From Leptofilum sp965223525 (GTDB lineage: Bacteria; Chloroflexota; Anaerolineae; Promineifilales; Promineifilaceae): DNA of 64,000 bases. Position 1 is the stretch's first letter; each line of letters starts with the position of its first letter. Shown in pieces: positions 34,288-41,751 of this stretch. The stretch spans positions 248,001-312,000 of the forward strand of contig NZ_CBDCWX010000004.1 of assembly GCF_965223525.1 (NCBI RefSeq). The letters run 5' to 3'. The notes beneath the pieces are model-generated. The model saw nothing but the letters and a program-made list of their open reading frames with translations. It did no database searches and was not told where the DNA came from. The position numbers and the translations under genes were made by a program.

Positions 34288-34599
34288 TTAGGGAGAATGA
34301 GTTATGTTCTTTTGAATGTCTTGAATCATGGCAACCAGGACTCTGTCTGTAAAATAATTCCCAACATACGCTTCAAATAGTTCGGCATTCCTTGCAAGAA
34401 GGTATTGTAATAACAGGGTGTAAAATAACCTTATCGATTGAAACATAATTTCAATATTTTCTGACACATCTTTGATAAACTCATCAGGGTTACCATAAAT
34501 TTTTTCAGCAATTTGTGATTGCTCAAAGTCGGAAGACCTTATTACGAGCATTCCATCTGGAATTATCACTACATTGGCATGAGCAATAGCATGTCTCAC
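34288..34599 (-). pseudogene. 3' part of IS-disrupted HEPN-like gene
   Basis: This frame (from the GTG, 103 residues) is the C-terminal part of the gene that begins at 36097. Removing the IS (34622-35552) and one copy of the 9-bp duplication joins the frames exactly: ...KKLID + YYDPIV + RHAIAHANVVIIPDG.... The joint reads IVRHAIAH, which fits the R-x4-H motif of HEPN ribonucleases and nucleic-acid-binding proteins. The rest is helical (IEIMFQSIRLFYTLLLQYLL). As it stands the piece has no ribosome-binding site and is probably not made. The AT-rich composition resembles that of the CHAT module. Confidence 0.7.
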
Positions 34600-34612
34600 A
34601 ATTGGATCATAG

Positions 34613-34621
34613 TAATCAATA
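34613..34621. repeat. Left target-site duplication of the IS982-family element
   Basis: TAATCAATA at 34613-34621 is repeated exactly at 35553-35561 on the other side of the element. Nine bases fits the range seen for the family. The perfect match and unchanged reading frames on both sides indicate a recent insertion. Confidence 0.85.
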
Positions 34622-35552
34622 ACTCAAGTTGCTACCTTAAAAATATGGCTGACACTCTCAGCCAGAACAAATAATGCGATTTTCAGCTCAAAGCCTGCGG
34701 CTGTGACTGCATGAATGCTCCTCGGCATCCTGCGTGCAATGGATGACCCTGTCGTCTCCACAATCTTGCGATGCAGTTTTATCCAATAAGTGCGCCACGG
34801 TGGATACGGCCGTTTGCTGTTTTTCTTGCGTACAGGACATAGTTTCACCTGTCTTGTCTCATTGATTAAGTCTTCCATGGTGTAATCATTGTAGATTTTG
34901 TCCGCATAGATTTCTGAACCCGTCGGTAGGTCAAACTGAAAGGAGCGCAGGTGAGTCACATCGCTTTCAGAACCCGGTGTTAGGAAGAACTCAACTGGTT
35001 GACCCTGACTGGTGACCATCAAATGTAGTTTGAGTCCATAGAAGTAGCGGCGTTTGCTCGCAATCTTGCCGCGATACTTCTCTTCTCGATAGAGACGACA
35101 GCGGCGAATGCGCCAATTGTCACACACCACAATAGGAAAGGTATCGATCACGTAAATCGAATCGCTACTGACCCCTTTCCAGTGGGCGCCCAACATCTCG
35201 ATAAAGGTCACGATGTAATGGCTCACTCGATGCAGACGACGTGAATACCGACTTTTGCTCAACATGGTTGGTATGTAGCCGCCTTGATGCAAGAAGGCAC
35301 GGGCAAGTTCATAATTGCCGCTAAAAAACAGAGCAGCCACGATTGCTGTGGTGATGACCTCGGAATCGTTCATGCGGCATTGACTGTTTTCATGATGACC
35401 TAAACCAAGCAAAAGGTCGTTAACCAGCGTGTAAATCGCTACAATTTGTTCGTCCATGATTGTCCTCGTAAAAATGGTTTGGTGGTTCAAACCCACTTTA
35501 CTTGGCTTTCATGGACTTCACCATTTTTGACTGTTAAGGTAGCAACTTAGGT
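34622..35552 (-). mobile_element. IS982-family insertion sequence, complete
   Basis: A 931-base element with 19-base terminal inverted repeats: ACTCAAGTTGCTACCTTAA on the left and ACCTAAGTTGCTACCTTAA (read inward) on the right, two mismatches. Both ends start with AC, as in this family. A 9-bp direct duplication flanks it. It holds one transposase gene that ends inside the left repeat. It disrupts a HEPN-like gene. Confidence 0.9.
34624..35457 (-). CDS. IS982 family transposase
   Basis: A 277-residue DDE transposase. The start at ATG 35457 is preceded by GAGGA. The N-terminal part has the family pattern (CRMNDSEVITTAIVAALFF, then FLHQGGYIPTMLSKSRYSRR). The DDE core shows the first Asp in YVIDTFPIVVCDN, the RRYFYGLKLHLMV strand, the second Asp in EIYADKIYNDY, and the acidic residue in the region RKIVETTGSSIARRMP. 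The frame is intact, so the element is probably still active. It carries one ACGGCCGT palindrome, unlike the gene it sits in. Confidence 0.93.
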   Translation of the reverse strand: MDEQIVAIYTLVNDLLLGLGHHENSQCRMNDSEVITTAIVAALFFSGNYELARAFLHQGGYIPTMLSKSRYSRRLHRVSHYIVTFIEMLGAHWKGVSSDSIYVIDTFPIVVCDNWRIRRCRLYREEKYRGKIASKRRYFYGLKLHLMVTSQGQPVEFFLTPGSESDVTHLRSFQFDLPTGSEIYADKIYNDYTMEDLINETRQVKLCPVRKKNSKRPYPPWRTYWIKLHRKIVETTGSSIARRMPRSIHAVTAAGFELKIALFVLAESVSHIFKVAT

Positions 35553-36097
35553 TAATCAATAAGTTTTTTTCGACTGGGATTTCCAGAATTTAACAACATT
35601 TTCGCAGGATCCGCAGTTCCAAACAAATAGTTTTCCAAATTTAAATTCAAATTATCATTATTTTCAGAAATGCAGTAACAAGCAAAAATCAACATTTTTC
35701 GAAACAATTCATAGGTTGCAACATACCATCTGAAATAGGTATTAAAAATTAGAATTTGAACGGTATGATCTTTCTTGTTAAGTCTTTTTGTTGCGTCAAG
35801 CCATGCTAATCTACTTCTGGTTGAGTCATAGTATGGTGCAAATAAATCTGTATGTGGATAACCGTTGTAACCACTAATAATTACCTTGGTTGCTTCCATG
35901 CCTACTTCAACATCTTTTTGAAATAAGTCAAGATAATAGCCAAGCATTGCGCGACTTACATCAGTTACTTGTTGCCCATTTACATCTTTCACAATTTCAA
36001 AAAAGGATTCACCAATTTGCGAACCTATTTTTATGAATTTCCTCTTATCTTTTAACCTCTTTACATCACTCAAGAGCTTTTTTTCGGCTTGATTCAT
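35553..36097 (-). pseudogene. 5' part of IS-disrupted HEPN-like gene
   Basis: The N-terminal 181 residues of the split gene. AGGAGGAAAG lies just before ATG 36097, so this part is probably translated into a truncated product. It contains a Lys-rich coiled N-terminus (AEKKLLSDVKRLKDKRKF), then a helical domain (MLGYYLDLFQKDVEVGMEAT and TYFRWYVATYELFRKMLIFA). The last codons are ...KKLID and then TAA created by the IS. The intact gene would give about 289 residues with a HEPN-type R-x4-H at about 188-193. It was probably a stress or phage-defence ribonuclease-like protein, an inference from the motif and composition only. Confidence 0.7.
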
Positions 36098-36130
36098 AAT
36101 ACTTTCCTCCTGAGTTTTATAGTCAAGGGG

Positions 36131-37054
36131 TCACTCAGCTAACTTTTGCAGCACGGTTTCGAGTTCGGGGGGGAGTTCAGCGTGGAGGGTGAGTTCTTCA
36201 TCGTCAGATGGCCGTTTCACCCTTAACACCGCCGCATGAAGAAAGTGCCGCTTGAGCCGGATGCTTTGCTTGCGACGGCCATACACTTTGTCGCCCACGA
36301 TGGGATTGCCAATGTAAGCCAGATGCACGCGAATTTGGTGGGTGCGCCCGGTGAATAACTCGCATTGTAGCAGCGTGTGATCGTCGTAGGCGGTGACGGT
36401 ATCGTACTGGGTTTGGGCGGGGCGGCTGCGGCTGGAACGGCCGTATGGAATCACGGCCATCTTTTTACGCTGGCGCGGGTCGCGGCCAATCGGTGCGTCA
36501 ATCAGGGCAGACGGGGGCTGCACCTGCCCATCCACCAGCGCCAAATATTGCTTGCCTACGGTGCGCGCTTTGAACTGAGCCTGCAAATGGCGCAACGCTC
36601 CTTCGTTTTTGGCAATGGCAATGAGCCCAGAAGTCTCTTTATCCAGCCGATGCACAATGCCGGGTCGCTTTTCGCCACCAATGCCGGGTAGGTCTGGGCG
36701 ATGGAACAGCACGGCGTTGACCAGCGTGCCGCTGGCGTGGCCCACGGCGGGATGTACCACCATGCCCGCTGGCTTGTTCACCACCAACATGTCGTCGTCT
36801 TCATATTGAATGTCCAGCGGAATATCTTCGGGGATCAGCTCGGTTTCTTTCGGTTCGGGCAGGGTAATAGTGACTTCTTCCCCCCCTTCCAGCTTGAGAT
36901 TGGCTTTGGCCGAACGGCCGTTTACCAAAATTTGCCCCTCCTTCAGCAATCGCTGAATTTGGGTGCGCGACAGGTCTGGTAGCTGCTCAGTCAACACCTT
37001 GTCCAGCCGCTGGCCGGGCGCATCAAGCTGCAAGGTTTGGGTTGTCTCACTCAT
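36131..37054 (-). CDS. rluD: Ribosomal large subunit pseudouridine synthase D
   Basis: A 307-residue RluA-family enzyme that makes pseudouridines in 23S rRNA (helix 69 for RluD). An S4 RNA-binding domain (about 14-75, QRLDKVLTEQLPDLSRTQIQ) precedes the catalytic domain, with Asp in GIVHRLDKETSGLIAIAKN and later GRTHQIRVHLAYIGNPIVGD. Length and motifs are complete. Its start overlaps the stop of lspA by eight bases; this lspA-rluD order is common in bacteria, so the two are a coupled operon. Confidence 0.95.
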   Translation of the reverse strand: MSETTQTLQLDAPGQRLDKVLTEQLPDLSRTQIQRLLKEGQILVNGRSAKANLKLEGGEEVTITLPEPKETELIPEDIPLDIQYEDDDMLVVNKPAGMVVHPAVGHASGTLVNAVLFHRPDLPGIGGEKRPGIVHRLDKETSGLIAIAKNEGALRHLQAQFKARTVGKQYLALVDGQVQPPSALIDAPIGRDPRQRKKMAVIPYGRSSRSRPAQTQYDTVTAYDDHTLLQCELFTGRTHQIRVHLAYIGNPIVGDKVYGRRKQSIRLKRHFLHAAVLRVKRPSDDEELTLHAELPPELETVLQKLAE

Positions 37055-37715
37055 GGCTGTGGTCTGGCTGGGCTGGGACGGAAGGTGTTGGTTCTATCTG
37101 GGGCGTAGTAAATAAGTTTGGGTCTTGCGGCTCTTTTTCTTGCATGGCTTGTTCTTGTGCTTTGAGTTCACGCGACTCTTGCCACACCAAGATGCCTAAA
37201 ATGACGGCACCGCTCACCACTGCGAAATCAGCAATATTAAAGATGTACCAGGGGCCAATGTCTATAAAGTCGGTGACATGGCCGATGCGGAAGCGGTCAA
37301 TCATGTTGCCCAACGCGCCGCCCATTTGCAGCCCCAGCGCAAAGCGCAGCAGCCGCTGGTTGCCGGGCAAAATGAAGTTGTAATAGATGATGCCTAAGCT
37401 CACCACAATGGCGAAATAACGAAAAATGTCACCACCGCCTGGGAAGAGGCCAAACGTCGCCCCAGTGTTATAAATGTGGAAGATGCGAAACACAGATTCC
37501 AAGCTGGGGATTGGGGCATACACTTCAAACAGGGCTAGATTGCTTTCCACTAGATATTTGGTGTACTGGTCAAGGCCAAGAACGGTGAGGGCAATAATAA
37601 GCAAGACGAGCCGCTCACCAAAGGTGGCAGGTGGTTGTTTTTCTGGTTGATCAGGGATGGGAACGGCCGTTTCCGTTTCCGTCTCACCCGCTGACGTTAA
37701 TTCAGGATCATTCAT
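37047..37715 (-). CDS. lspA: Lipoprotein signal peptidase (signal peptidase II)
   Basis: A 222-residue inner-membrane aspartyl protease that removes signal peptides from diacylated prolipoproteins such as the DUF4349 and FKBP lipoproteins in this window. Four transmembrane helices; catalytic Asps in GNMIDRFRIGHVTDFIDI and FNIADFAVVSG; N-terminal LGLDQYTKYLVESNL. It has acidic, Pro-rich N- and C-terminal extensions of about 35 residues each beyond the core. There is no Shine-Dalgarno: TAAAAT lies exactly six bases before ATG, suggesting a leaderless start. It overlaps rluD. Confidence 0.94.
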   Translation of the reverse strand: MNDPELTSAGETETETAVPIPDQPEKQPPATFGERLVLLIIALTVLGLDQYTKYLVESNLALFEVYAPIPSLESVFRIFHIYNTGATFGLFPGGGDIFRYFAIVVSLGIIYYNFILPGNQRLLRFALGLQMGGALGNMIDRFRIGHVTDFIDIGPWYIFNIADFAVVSGAVILGILVWQESRELKAQEQAMQEKEPQDPNLFTTPQIEPTPSVPAQPDHSHE

Positions 37716-37738
37716 ACTCGCATTTTACCAACCTCCCA

Positions 37739-38467
37739 TCAAGTTTGCGAGTTGGTATCCATATTCTCACCTTTCCCAAACTCATTTACATATTTTGTGG
37801 CTACAATAATTGTGGCCGCGCTTCGCTTCAGATGCACCTCTTCAATTTGAACCTGAAAACCAGCCACCAAAAATCGTTGGCGAAACGGTTCCCACAGATC
37901 AGGATGTGGCCATTTGTGTGCCTCATCTGCCTGAAAAGAGCCATCTCGCTGACCCGTAATGCGGAACAGCCAATCAATGAAGCGGTGCAGCAGCCCACGC
38001 CCGGTTAAATGCCCTTCTGGTACAACGATGAGACGGCCGTTTCCCGCCAACACCCGGTACACAGCAGCCAACGTCTCTGGATCAACGATGTAATCTGTGG
38101 GAAAAGTTGAAAGAACGGTGTGAAAATAGCCTGGCTGAAATGGCAACGTTTGCACCCTGCTACGAACTAAATTTGGTGCAAGCTCCTGTTTCTGCAACCG
38201 TCGTTGGGCTTGCCGACCCATCTGTGGCGATAGATCAACGCCAAAAACGGTGGTGCCACCTTTTTGCAGCGCAATAAGCAAATGCCCCGGCCCGTGACCG
38301 ATCTCCAAGATTTTTGATCCTTGCACAAAAGGCAAAGCCGCTGCTTGCCATCGCTGCCATTCGCCCAGCGACACGAGCCAACTAACCCCGTCATACGTCC
38401 AGGCCATCTCTTGATACAGCAAACGAAAGCCAAATCGCACCAATGATCCCCATAATTTGGAAATCAT
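37739..38467 (-). CDS. SAM-dependent methyltransferase (class I)
   Basis: A 242-residue methyltransferase. SAM loop: KILEIGHGPGHLLIALQKGG, followed by VFGVDLSPQMGRQA and the post-II motif around LPFQPGYFHTVLSTFP. The start ATG at 38467 overlaps the stop of the upstream kinase (ATGA), which favours it over an ATG eight codons earlier. The product resembles methyltransferases of the Ubi/Coq type but no substrate can be named. It is the last gene of the signalling run that starts at 47779, although its role may be unrelated. Confidence 0.8.
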   Translation of the reverse strand: MISKLWGSLVRFGFRLLYQEMAWTYDGVSWLVSLGEWQRWQAAALPFVQGSKILEIGHGPGHLLIALQKGGTTVFGVDLSPQMGRQAQRRLQKQELAPNLVRSRVQTLPFQPGYFHTVLSTFPTDYIVDPETLAAVYRVLAGNGRLIVVPEGHLTGRGLLHRFIDWLFRITGQRDGSFQADEAHKWPHPDLWEPFRQRFLVAGFQVQIEEVHLKRSAATIIVATKYVNEFGKGENMDTNSQT

Positions 38468-39612
38468 TGAACGCAGGGGAGTTGCACACAAAACGTACTG
38501 CCCTCACCTTCTAGCGATTCTACCCAGACCTGACCATTCAATAGATCAACTGATTTTTTGACAATGGCTAACCCAATGCCAGTGCCGGGGTATTCTGCTT
38601 GGCTGTGCAGCCGCTGAAAGATGCTGAAAATCTTGTCGTGGAATTTGGGCGCAATGCCGATGCCATTATCCGCTACACGGATGACGACCTGGTCAAGTTT
38701 AGTCTCGCAGCTTACGGTTATTCGCAAAGGCACGTCTGAACGGCGGTAATTGAGCGCGTTTTCAAGCAAATTGGTAAAAATCCGGCTCAATAGCGTCCGG
38801 TTGCCGCGCACAATCGGCAGGGTATCTGCGGGAGGCAATTTGAGGTCTGCGCCTAGTTCGCTTATGCGCTCAGCTAGGTTGCCAGATACTTCAGCCAGTA
38901 GCTTTTGTAGCGGCACCGGTTCAAATTGGACGGCCTGTTGCCCCAGGCGGGAATAAGCCAGCAGGTCTTCGATGAGTTCGCTCATCAGTTCACTGGCTTC
39001 GATGATACGGTTAAAGTAACGCAGGCCATCTTCGTTCAGGCTGTCTTTGTGGCGGTGGGTAATAATTTGGGAAAAGCCCTGGATGGCGCGCAGCGGCGCA
39101 CGCAAATCGTGGGATACAGAGTAGGTAAAGGCTTCTAACTCTTCGTTGACTGCTTTGAGGTCACGCACCAATTTTTCCAGGCGGTGTTCTGACTGGCGCA
39201 ACAGTTCTGCTTGCTGTGTTACCTGAATGGTTTTCATATGCAGTTCCACCAAAACGGCCACTTTGGCTTTCAATATTTCCGGATCAAACGGTTTCAAGAT
39301 GTAATCTATAGCCTGCAGGGCGTAGCCCTGGGAGACGTATTCTGTGTCTTTGAAAGCGGCCGTTAAAAAGATGATGGGAATGGCTTGGGTTTTCTCGCGT
39401 TCTCTAATTAGTTTGGCTGTTTGAAACCCATCCAGACCAGGCATCTGAATGTCGAGCAGAATGACCACAAATTCTTTTTTTAGCAGGTGGCGCAGCGCTT
39501 CTTCGCCGGATCGCGCTTGCACCAAGTTGTACTCCGGGTTGTCCAGCACGGCTTCCAGTGCCAGCAGGTTTTGCGGATGGTCGTCTACTAGCAAGATGTT
39601 TATTTTGCTCAT
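38464..39612 (-). CDS. Receiver-histidine kinase hybrid (REC-HisKA-HATPase)
   Basis: A 382-residue soluble kinase with an N-terminal receiver domain (1-120, INILLVDDHPQNLLALEAVL; phosphoacceptor Asp in VILLDIQMPG), a short coiled linker, HisKA with His168 in SVSHDLRAPLRAIQG, and HATPase_c ending GTGIGLAIVKKSVDLL. It is a close paralogue of the gene just upstream, and both begin with a receiver, so both probably receive phosphate from another kinase, such as the hybrids further upstream. ATGA overlaps join it to both neighbours. Confidence 0.9.
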   Translation of the reverse strand: MSKINILLVDDHPQNLLALEAVLDNPEYNLVQARSGEEALRHLLKKEFVVILLDIQMPGLDGFQTAKLIREREKTQAIPIIFLTAAFKDTEYVSQGYALQAIDYILKPFDPEILKAKVAVLVELHMKTIQVTQQAELLRQSEHRLEKLVRDLKAVNEELEAFTYSVSHDLRAPLRAIQGFSQIITHRHKDSLNEDGLRYFNRIIEASELMSELIEDLLAYSRLGQQAVQFEPVPLQKLLAEVSGNLAERISELGADLKLPPADTLPIVRGNRTLLSRIFTNLLENALNYRRSDVPLRITVSCETKLDQVVIRVADNGIGIAPKFHDKIFSIFQRLHSQAEYPGTGIGLAIVKKSVDLLNGQVWVESLEGEGSTFCVQLPCVQ

Positions 39613-40862
39613 GGATAATCTCTGTTGGGTAATTCTATGTTGAAGGTGCTGCCTTTGCCCGCTGCGGATTCAATTTGGATACGGCCGTCCATCAACTCAA
39701 CCGATTTCTTGACAATAGCCAGTCCAATTCCCGTGCCAGGATAGTCGTCATAGTTGTGCAGACGCTGAAAAATGTCAAAAATCTTCTCATGAAATTTGGG
39801 GTCAATGCCGATGCCGTTGTCGGCCACCTGAACAACAACGTGATCAGCCTCATTTTGGCAGCGGATCGTTACCTGCGGTGGAAGATCCGGGTGCTGATAA
39901 ATGAGCGCGTTGTCAATTAAATTAGTAAAAATCTGGCTTAATAAAGTCCTGTCACTCATGATGATCGGTAAAGCACTTGCGGGAGGGAGATCAATGGTCG
40001 CGCCAGTTTTTGCCATGCGTCCAGACAAATTTTCGACCACCCTGGTTAGCAATTTGTGCAATGATACTTGTTGCCAATGAATGGTCTGGCGTCCCAGGCG
40101 AGAATATTCCAGCAGATCCTGGAGCAAATGCTCCATTTGTTGGCTTGCTTCAATAATGTTATTTACATAATGTTTACCATCTTCGCTCAAGTTGTCTTGA
40201 TGGCGGCGAACGAGGATCTCAGCAAAGCCCTGAATGGCTCGCAGCGGCGCACGCAAATCGTGAGAGATAGAGTAGCTAAAGTTCTTTATTTCCTGGTTGG
40301 CCTGTTCAAGCTGCTCGGTGCGTTTTTTAAGCTTTTTCTCCGTTTCTTCATGCTCGGCGATTTCTTGTTGCAACTGCCTGTTGGCTTCCTCTAGTTTGGC
40401 TGTGCGCTCCCGAACAAGTTGTTCTAAATGGCTTTCTGATTGGCGCAACAATTCCGCTTGTTGCTTTACCTGGGTTGTCTTGCTGTGTAAATCAACTAAC
40501 ACAGCCACTTTGGCCTTCAATATCTCTGGATTGAAAGGCTTCAGAATGTAATCTATGGCTTGCAGGGCATATCCTAACGAAATATGCTCGCTTCTTTTGT
40601 ATTCGGCCGTTACAAAGATGATGGGAATGTTGCTGGTTTTCTTGCGCTCTCGAACCAGCCGGGCCATTTCAAAACCATCCATCTCTGGCATCCGAACATC
40701 AAGCAAAATTAAGGCAAACTCCTGCTTCAACAGGTATCTTAAAGCCTCATCGCCAGACAGGGCTGTTACCAAATGATACCCTGGCTCATCCAGTATCGCC
40801 TCCAGAGCCAGCAGGTTTTCTGGCCGATCATCTACCAGCAATATTTTTACTTTGTTGTTCAT
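39609..40862 (-). CDS. Receiver-histidine kinase hybrid (REC-HisKA-HATPase)
   Basis: A 417-residue paralogue of the following gene. The receiver domain (1-120, KILLVDDRPENLLALEAILD; Asp in LILLDVRMPEMDGFEM) is followed by a long coiled coil (about 135-195), HisKA with His201 in SISHDLRAPLRAIQG, and HATPase_c with GTGIGLAIVKKSVELM. It is 57 bases after the CheR gene; that gap holds a family A repeat. Such REC-kinase proteins often act as relay nodes in multi-step phosphorelays. Confidence 0.9.
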   Translation of the reverse strand: MNNKVKILLVDDRPENLLALEAILDEPGYHLVTALSGDEALRYLLKQEFALILLDVRMPEMDGFEMARLVRERKKTSNIPIIFVTAEYKRSEHISLGYALQAIDYILKPFNPEILKAKVAVLVDLHSKTTQVKQQAELLRQSESHLEQLVRERTAKLEEANRQLQQEIAEHEETEKKLKKRTEQLEQANQEIKNFSYSISHDLRAPLRAIQGFAEILVRRHQDNLSEDGKHYVNNIIEASQQMEHLLQDLLEYSRLGRQTIHWQQVSLHKLLTRVVENLSGRMAKTGATIDLPPASALPIIMSDRTLLSQIFTNLIDNALIYQHPDLPPQVTIRCQNEADHVVVQVADNGIGIDPKFHEKIFDIFQRLHNYDDYPGTGIGLAIVKKSVELMDGRIQIESAAGKGSTFNIELPNRDYP

Positions 40863-40872
40863 TGCTTTGCCT

Positions 40873-40922
40873 CTGGTGATCGGTAATCAGAACACTGATT
40901 ACCGATCACTGAACACCGCTCA
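40873..40922. repeat. Interspersed repeat, family A
   Basis: GGTGATCGGTAATCAGAACA, then CTGATTACCGATCACTGAAC form an inverted repeat between the CheR gene and the kinase downstream. The TGA stop of the CheR gene falls at its edge. Confidence 0.6.
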
Positions 40923-41750
40923 CCGGCTCTTTTTATAGGTATTTCCATGTTTTCCTACTGCTTCGTAATTGGTCTCATAGGGGGTGAATTTAATGGTTTC
41001 TGAACGGCCCAGAATCAGAAAGCCAATTGTGGCCAAGCTATTGTAGAATAAATGATGAACCCGGTTCTGCAATTCACGATTGAAATAGATCATCACGTTG
41101 CGGCACAGGATGACGTTAAATTCGTTAAAGGGGCCGTCAATGGTCAGGTTGTGGCGGGAAAACAAGATGTTTTCTCTGAGCCAGGGATGAAAGATGGCGT
41201 TATCGTAATTGGCGGCGTAGTATTCAGAAAAGGAATTTTGACCACCCGCTGCCTGATAGTTGCGAGTATATTCTTGCATCTGTTTAAGCGGAAAGATGCC
41301 TTGCCGGGCTTGTTTTAGAGCATCCTGATTCATGTCGGTGGCATAAATCCGGCACCGCTCGTGCAAACCTTCCTCGTACAGCAAAATCGCCATCGAGTAA
41401 ACTTCTTCCCCCTTGCCGCAACCGGCATGCCAGATACGGATGAAAGGATAAGTTTTCAGATATGGCACAATCTCATTTCTGAAACTAACAAATAAACCGG
41501 GATTGCGAAACATGGTAGATACGGTGATAGATAAATCGGCTACGAGGCGGTAAAAGCAGTCCTGATCGTGAAGGGCCTTTTCCAATAACCCGGACACGCT
41601 CGTCAAATTTTCGTTTCGAACCCGGTTTTGTATTCTGCGTTTCAAAGTTTCTGGCGCGTAATCTCGAAAATCGTAGCCATAATGCTCGTAAATGCCATCC
41701 AGCAGCAGCCGGATTTCCAATTTTTCCAGAGTATTTTCAGTTTCGCTCAT
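40920..41750 (-). CDS. CheR-type protein-glutamate methyltransferase
   Basis: A 276-residue enzyme of the CheR family. The N-terminal helical part (YGYDFRDYAPETLKRRIQNR) and the SAM-dependent domain (IRIWHAGCGKGEEVYSMAIL; then ATDMNQDALKQARQGIFPL) are typical, as is the late FNVILCRNVMIYFNRELQNR. Classic CheR methylates chemoreceptors, but no chemoreceptor, CheB or CheW lies nearby; CheR-like proteins next to hybrid kinases are common in phosphorelays of unknown output. It starts one base after the stop of the large hybrid kinase. Confidence 0.9.
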   Translation of the reverse strand: MSETENTLEKLEIRLLLDGIYEHYGYDFRDYAPETLKRRIQNRVRNENLTSVSGLLEKALHDQDCFYRLVADLSITVSTMFRNPGLFVSFRNEIVPYLKTYPFIRIWHAGCGKGEEVYSMAILLYEEGLHERCRIYATDMNQDALKQARQGIFPLKQMQEYTRNYQAAGGQNSFSEYYAANYDNAIFHPWLRENILFSRHNLTIDGPFNEFNVILCRNVMIYFNRELQNRVHHLFYNSLATIGFLILGRSETIKFTPYETNYEAVGKHGNTYKKSR

Positions 41751-41751
41751 A

